From Lingula anatina (lineage: Eukaryota; Brachiopoda; Lingulata; Lingulida; Lingulidae): a DNA stretch of 64,000 bases. Position numbers and translations under genes: made by a program. Below, in pieces: positions 59,196 through 64,000 of this stretch (positions are counted from its first letter, which is position 1; each line of letters begins with the position of its first letter). The notes below the pieces were generated by a model. That model was not told the origin of the DNA. It worked only from the letters and a program-made list of their open reading frames with translations, and did no database searches. The stretch covers positions 465,833 to 529,832 of the forward strand of contig NW_019774325.1 of assembly GCF_001039355.2 (NCBI RefSeq), given 5' to 3'.

Positions 59196-60425
59196 CCCTT
59201 TAATGAACAAAGAGTAAAATTTAAATGATTGAAACTGCATGGTTAATGTTATCAGCGTTGGATTTCCTCACAGCGATTTAAGCCTACACGAATATTTTCA
59301 CCCGAATGGAAAGTGGTATTAATGCGTTATCCAACCTCGAAATACACAACGGTGTCCGTATTTTGAGCCTGTTAGAAAAATTTCATTCATTGCTTAATTT
59401 GCTCGGCAACGTACATAATGTGAAGTCGTTTTGATCCATAATACATTGGAATAATTAATGCCTTCGGCAAAAGTATTTCATAAGCATTAAACAAAAATTT
59501 TAAAAGTTAGAAGGGCCTATCCAAAGCATATGCCCTTACACTGACTACTAGCAATGAGCAAATGTAAAAAGAATGAACCATTATTTTCTTGAGGAGGACA
59601 CGACCGAGAATGCGTTAGTTGCACTGGCGTCACTAGCACATTCATCTTGTACTGGGTAATACTCTGTATAGTCGGTACACATTAGTTCCCCATTTCATGA
59701 AAAATGGCGCTTGGAGGAAGGCGTCGTTCAAGTTTTCCGTAATTTTCCTGAATTGTGCGGAAACTTGCAAGTATATGTGGTATGTTCTCTTTCGTGCAGA
59801 AACATGAATATATAGGGATTATTGAGCAATCATGTGATTTGCGATCGGTTTGCTACTTTGACTTATATAAGTATTTTAATAACACGTGTGTTTGTTTTTG
59901 TTTTGAAAAGTGCAGATGGACGTAAGCTTATGGAACAGTGGTTACCAAAGAGGCCCAGGAATATCAGACAAGATCTGATGTTGCTTAATTAGGATCAGTT
60001 TATAGTAGAAATGTTGTAGCAGGTGTGAGTGTACAGAAAACGCCCTAGTTCGGCTGCAGTTGAACGTGGCAATGTTACTTTAAATACCGTTCTTATGCTA
60101 CGGCACAGACTTCATTCTCACTAGTAGAAAAGATCGGCAATACAATTTAGCTTGTATCTCTTCTCCCAGAGTTACAGATTCTCTTAATTTTTTTATTATC
60201 AGTTAAATATGTGCAATGATATACCATTGATAGCTGAGATAAGAATTATTACTCTACCATATCATTTAGTTTGTCACAAGTGTTTAGAATAATATTTGCA
60301 CAATTTGTCACAAATGGTGAGATTAACATTTCTGTCAAACAATAATTACATGGAATAAAAAGCTGAGATTAAAGAGACTGCTGAAGCATTTTGTAAATAT
60401 ATTTAATCAATATTATTCATTTCAG
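59196..60425 (+). other. Upstream region of PCIF1; possible 5' UTR exon
   Basis: No coding exon. AAAATGGCGC at 59701-59710 matches the YY1 core that often sits just downstream of start sites of TATA-less housekeeping genes. A donor-like GTATAT follows at about 59771, so 59690-59770 could be a non-coding first exon spliced to the acceptor at 60424-60425. Inferred only. Confidence 0.35.
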
Positions 60426-60428
60426 GAA

Positions 60429-60461
60429 ATGAGTGCATTGAACGGTGCAATGTCAAAATGA
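60429..60461 (+). promoter_or_regulatory. Short upstream ORF overlapping the PCIF1 start codon
   Basis: ATG at 60429 opens a ten-codon frame ending in TGA at 60459-60461, which overlaps the PCIF1 start (60458) as ATGA. Ribosomes ending here could reinitiate at the main start. Depends on the acceptor at 60424-60425 being used. Confidence 0.5.
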
Positions 60462-63400
60462 ACCGAGCAAACAGCAATACACAAAACAACAGAATTCCCC
60501 AAATGAGCACCAACAACCAATTCTCAAAGCCAGTAATATCTGCACCAAATGCAGCTCCAGTGCAAAGACAATCTTCTCGCGACCAGACAGCATTATTACA
60601 AAATCAGTCCTTGAAAATAGGTCAAGGTCAGGGTCATTTGCATAATGAAGGCCAAGGTGAAGGTCAATCAAAGAACAGTCATCAGAATCAGGCTCAGTCA
60701 CAAATGAGTCCCCCACAGTCAACAAATGAGTCAGAGGCAGAGCTGCCTATGGAGCTACTCCAAGCTGGCTGGAGGAGATTCTGGAGTAAGAGAGAAGGAA
60801 GACCATACTATTTCAACAAGCTGACAAACCAGTCTTTGTGGGATTTACAACAGCTCTTAGACACACAGGTTAGTAGACGGCAAGTGCTTGATTTGAAAAG
60901 AATCCTATTCAGATGCAACACTGATGTGTATGATGCTGACTCTGTCAAAACACTTATTTAAAAAAATTCACTGCAACAAAATGGTTTAGGGCAGTGTCAA
61001 CATCGGGGGCAAAATAACAAAAATTCTGACTGCTAAGTCATTATCAAAGAACAAAATGAAATAAGGGGGCCACACTGATCCTGAAATATTCAAATAGACC
61101 CAACATGAACTATTGCATGCATAAGCTGGCCAAAAGGTTAAAATAAAGTGTTCTTCACAAGTTGGTCTTATCAGACTAATACCAGTTATGGTTTAAGTGA
61201 GTTAAGAATCCTACCTTCACCTATGAAAACCCTCTGCAATCCAGTTTTCTCTTTCAGTTGGATCCCCTATCAGACCCACTTGGCATTGCCACACCATCGC
61301 CCCCTCCCATGTCCCCCAGTGACATCCGCATGACGCGGCTAAGTGTGGACATCCCCTCGCCACAAGTAGGGAACAAGAGGCGGAGTAGTGGCGAGGCGCT
61401 GGCGAGTCCTGTGAAGAGGCCAATGCAACAGCCAGTCCCCATTATAAGGTAGGTGCAGGAGAAGAGTGAAGGAGAAGAGTGATGGGGTTTCCTCCAGGAA
61501 GTATATGATTTAAAGGTATATGTTAAACAGTGATGGAACCCTTGTTTTTCTGTTGCTTACCCTTTCATTTACTCCGAGTGGCAGAAATCCATTTTTATGT
61601 ACAGACACAGATGTGTCTGTACATATTGCCATCACCTGCGTCTGTCGTCGCCGTTCATGTCGCCATCGCCATGCACTTTCAGCGTTATTTAATGGATTTT
61701 TATGTACAGACACAGATGTGTCTGTACATATAGCCATCATCTGCGTCTATCGTCGCCGTCGTCGCCGTCGCNGCTTCAATAGGCAATGCAGTCTGTTTGG
61801 TAAATTTTTCTGGCAATTTATCAGTTTTTTGTGAAAATTTAATTTTTCACTTATTTCCATCTTTATTTTCTGTTTTTTTGTCTGTACATTTGACAGCTTT
61901 GCTGCCTTGTTTCCCCAAATCTTTCTAAATCTCTAGAAAGAAATTTTATATCAACATATTATTTTTATCCATTTCTTTTTATTATTTCCCAGACCCTAAT
62001 CTTCCTGAATCTCTAGACAAAAATTTTATAACAACATTATTTTTATCCAATTTTTTTCGTTATTTCCCAGACCCTGATCTTCCCGAGCCCCCGCGGAGGA
62101 AGGTGATGTGTTACCCCGTGTTGCTAGGCGTCCCCTGTCCCAGAATGCCCACGGTAGAGCATCACATCGAGGGCGAGACAACCTATGTCAGGTTCAAAGG
62201 TGAAACAATGAAGATTAATACGTCACATTTTCAAAAACTGGTAAGTGTTGGCATGTTTGAAATTAGGCTTCTTCCTGCAATTTTGAAACTTTCTAGTATT
62301 ATTTTCAGTGAATTGTTGGGTGAACATATGAATTTTCTATTATCTTGTACAAAAAAACTTTGATTTGGGTACTATGACATGGTTTTTAAGGAGTATGTAT
62401 CATAAAGTATGTGCTTAACAATTTTTATGTCAGAAAACATTTAAAATTTGGTCAATGATATGCTGAAAATGTGGTAATGGGGAAGAGATCCAATATTTGC
62501 CAAAGTTATAAGTGGGTGTTATTGTCTTTGTATATTCAACTTAGAAAGCAAAGAACAGTTATTATTGATATCCTCAAAATCAGGAATGGCTGCATGCAGT
62601 AGTTTTAGGTTTAGGATTATCAGTAATTTTATGGTTAAGAGTTTTTGTCTTAGGGTATACAAGTAAACTGAATGTAGGATCGCTGTAAAAACTAGTATTA
62701 TTTATATGATGTATCTGAATTCAAGAGCAGTTATATAGGTGAAACTGTAAAGATTAATTTTATTATATATCTGAATTCAGGAGCAGTTGTATAGGTGGAA
62801 CTGTAAAGATGACCCAAGGTTCGACAAATTTCTAGCAAGAGTTTGGTGCTTACTAAGGCGATATCAGGTAAATAACAATTGATGTCAGAGCCTGTTACAT
62901 TTAAGATTTTTTTAAAAGTTATCTGCTTTTTGTTTTTGATGAAAGGTTTAGATTTTTTTTCAATTTTGCACAAGTTTCTTTCACTTTGGTAATGCTGAAC
63001 AGGAAGATGCAGGGTAGAAAAGGTGTGATACCAGATGTTATTGCAGCTTAAATCTCTTATTCATCACGCAATTTCAGTTTTTACAGGTTTGTAATATTAT
63101 TGTTTTGACAGACATTTATTTCTCTTCTACTTATTTCACAGGCTATGAGTGTTACTTGTTCTTTGTGTTATTTTATTAATCTAAATTGACTAAATTGAAA
63201 GTCTTTGTATGATTCATAAATATACTTTATTTGCAAATCTAAATGGGTGCTGTCTTGGATTTTTTTGATAATTCAGTACATTTGATTTATTTCTATACTT
63301 TATTTTCAGACCTACTTTGGGCCGCAGCAGAACGAAGGTTTCCTACTCCAGGGCGCACTACCTGTCCCAGTGTTTGAATGTCTCCATCGTCTGTTTGGGG

Positions 63401-64000
63401 TGACATTTGAGTGCTTTGCTTCTCCGTTAAACTGCTTCTACAAGCAATACTGCTCAGCGTTTGCAGACATAGACTCTTATTTTGGATCCCGGGGGTGAGG
63501 AGTGCATTTAGTCTCTTAATATTAGATCATAGCTGAAAGAAAAGACTTGATACTTAATAGCTAACACTTGTTATAATTGGGAACAATCTAAAAATATGTA
63601 TGCCTTGTAAAGTTATCAAACTGTGATCAGCTGTCAGTGCACTTAGGAATTTGGGGACTGTTTAACAATGACATAATTATCCCAGAAATTATTGTGATGG
63701 CAGTTTTGCTATATCTCCATTTTGAATTTAGCAAAATAGACCAGAGACTGCCAAAGCAATAATTAGGTATCATAATAATTTATCACTTCAGGCTATATCA
63801 CAATAATTTATCACTTCAGTTAATATCACAATAATTTATCACTTCAGTTAACATCACAATAATTTATCACTTCTGTCTATATCACAATTATTTATCACTT
63901 CAGTCTATATCACAACAATTTATCACTTCAGGCCCATCCTGGACTTCCATCCAGTCAGTGGCTCTTTTGAAGCGAATCCTCCATTTTGTGAAGAGCTGAT
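60458..64000 (+). CDS. PCIF1: PCIF1 (cap-specific m6Am methyltransferase), 5' portion
   Basis: PCIF1 binds the phosphorylated RNA polymerase II tail through its WW domain and N6-methylates the 2'-O-methyladenosine next to the mRNA cap, in the nucleus. Exons seen: 60458-60868, 61258-61448, 62071-62240, 62781-62867, 63310-63494 and 63932 to the window edge. A Gln/Asn-rich leader is followed by a WW domain (residues 98-135, W105 and W128, RPYYFN). Exon 2 has a basic KRRSS/VKRP patch. Exons 3-5 encode the helical and methyltransferase parts ([46 protein letters not shown]), and exon 6 [14 protein letters not shown], with NPPF being the catalytic motif. Exon 2 ends in phase 2 but exon 3 needs phase 1, and the gap at 61772 lies between. 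Coding sequence is therefore missing there, probably a few hundred bases judging from the longer human spacing. The last part runs off the window. Confidence 0.93.
61591..61771 (+). repeat. 105-bp tandem repeat with 30-bp palindromes
   Basis: Two units. Each starts with ATTTTTATGTACAGACACAG and contains a palindrome with 14-bp arms and a 2-bp centre (61596-61625 and 61701-61730), followed by GCGTCT-TCGTCGCCG. It ends in GCCGTCGTCGCCGTCGC at the unresolved base, so more units may have been lost. Confidence 0.85.
61772..61772. other. Unresolved base, probable collapsed gap in PCIF1
   Basis: The N lies at the end of a tandem repeat and between two exons whose phases do not match. Confidence 0.65.
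61906..62085 (+). repeat. 78-bp tandem repeat spanning the exon 3 acceptor of PCIF1
   Basis: TATTTCCCAGACCCT occurs at 61983 and 62061, exactly 78 bp apart. A third, more diverged unit begins near 61906 (TTGTTTCCCCAAATC). The repeat includes the splice acceptor and the first codons of exon 3. Confidence 0.85.
62711..62816 (+). repeat. 56-bp tandem duplication spanning the exon 4 acceptor of PCIF1
   Basis: TATCTGAATTCAAGAGCAG at 62712 and TATCTGAATTCAGGAGCAG at 62768 are 56 bp apart and remain alike for a further 25 bp into exon 4 (TATAGGTG-AACTGTAAAGAT). The upstream copy has AA in place of the acceptor AG. Confidence 0.85.
63775..63931 (+). repeat. Six 28-bp repeats ending at the exon 6 acceptor of PCIF1
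   Basis: TATCACTTCAG or close variants start at 63781, 63809, 63837, 63865, 63893 and 63921, a constant 28-bp period. Five of six carry AG; the fourth reads TTCTG. The last one is the acceptor of the NPPF exon. Confidence 0.95.

Noticed and set aside
63781-63931. 28-bp repeats considered as a CRISPR array
   Set aside because: Units are contiguous without unique spacers, the sequence is intronic in an animal gene, and each unit ends in a splice acceptor-like motif.

Overview
The window is nuclear DNA of a metazoan. It has GT-AG spliced genes with short exons in AT-rich introns, a TATA/initiator promoter, a Toll-type TIR domain, a TRIM-type RING, a PCIF1 orthologue, non-LTR retrotransposons with triplet-repeat tails, Tc1 and other TIR elements, and many microsatellites. 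The mix of features and about 1% divergence between two apparent alleles (2730-3578 and 4386-5205) fit a marine invertebrate, probably a mollusc or another lophotrochozoan; the species is inferred, not proven. Four lone N characters (4384, 10886, 13044, 61772) behave like collapsed scaffold gaps.

Layout. 1-7.7 kb is gene-poor: a Tc1-like transposon, cut by a gap, sits in one copy of an 0.82-0.85 kb segment that is present again without the insertion right after the gap. 7.74-10.6 kb holds a four-exon EF-hand gene (+) whose first EF hand is replaced by an unrelated N-terminus. 10.9-11.2 kb is a truncated RING/B-box gene (-). 11.8-14.0 kb is a non-LTR element (-) carrying a second one nested in it. 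18.5-19.0 kb is a TIR-domain gene (-). 19.9-24.9 kb has a tRNA-Val, two tRNA-Asn genes inside a duplicated 1.2-1.3 kb unit, and a decayed non-LTR element between the units.

26.3-41.5 kb is the conserved core: a complete AHCY (S-adenosylhomocysteine hydrolase, nine coding exons, -) and a complete V-ATPase V0 subunit d (seven exons, +), head to head with 279 bp between start codons and three E-boxes in that gap. AHCY introns carry several TIR elements, including one with a perfect 8-bp target duplication and a captured RecQ-type helicase fragment.

41.5-58.6 kb is a local duplication. Two complete nine-exon short-chain dehydrogenase genes (-, each 259 aa, identical exon lengths) flank two copies of an unrecognised small four-exon gene (+). 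The second SDR copy carries, in one intron, a 2.7 kb foldback element built of tandem subrepeats in opposing orientations; the first SDR copy serves as the empty site. 60.4 kb to the end is the 5' part of PCIF1 (cap m6Am methyltransferase), ending just after its NPPF catalytic motif. Three of its splice acceptors lie in local tandem duplications.

Functional links: AHCY removes the S-adenosylhomocysteine made by SAM-dependent methyltransferases such as PCIF1; otherwise the genes look unrelated and the window is an ordinary stretch of genome enriched in informative transposon insertions.
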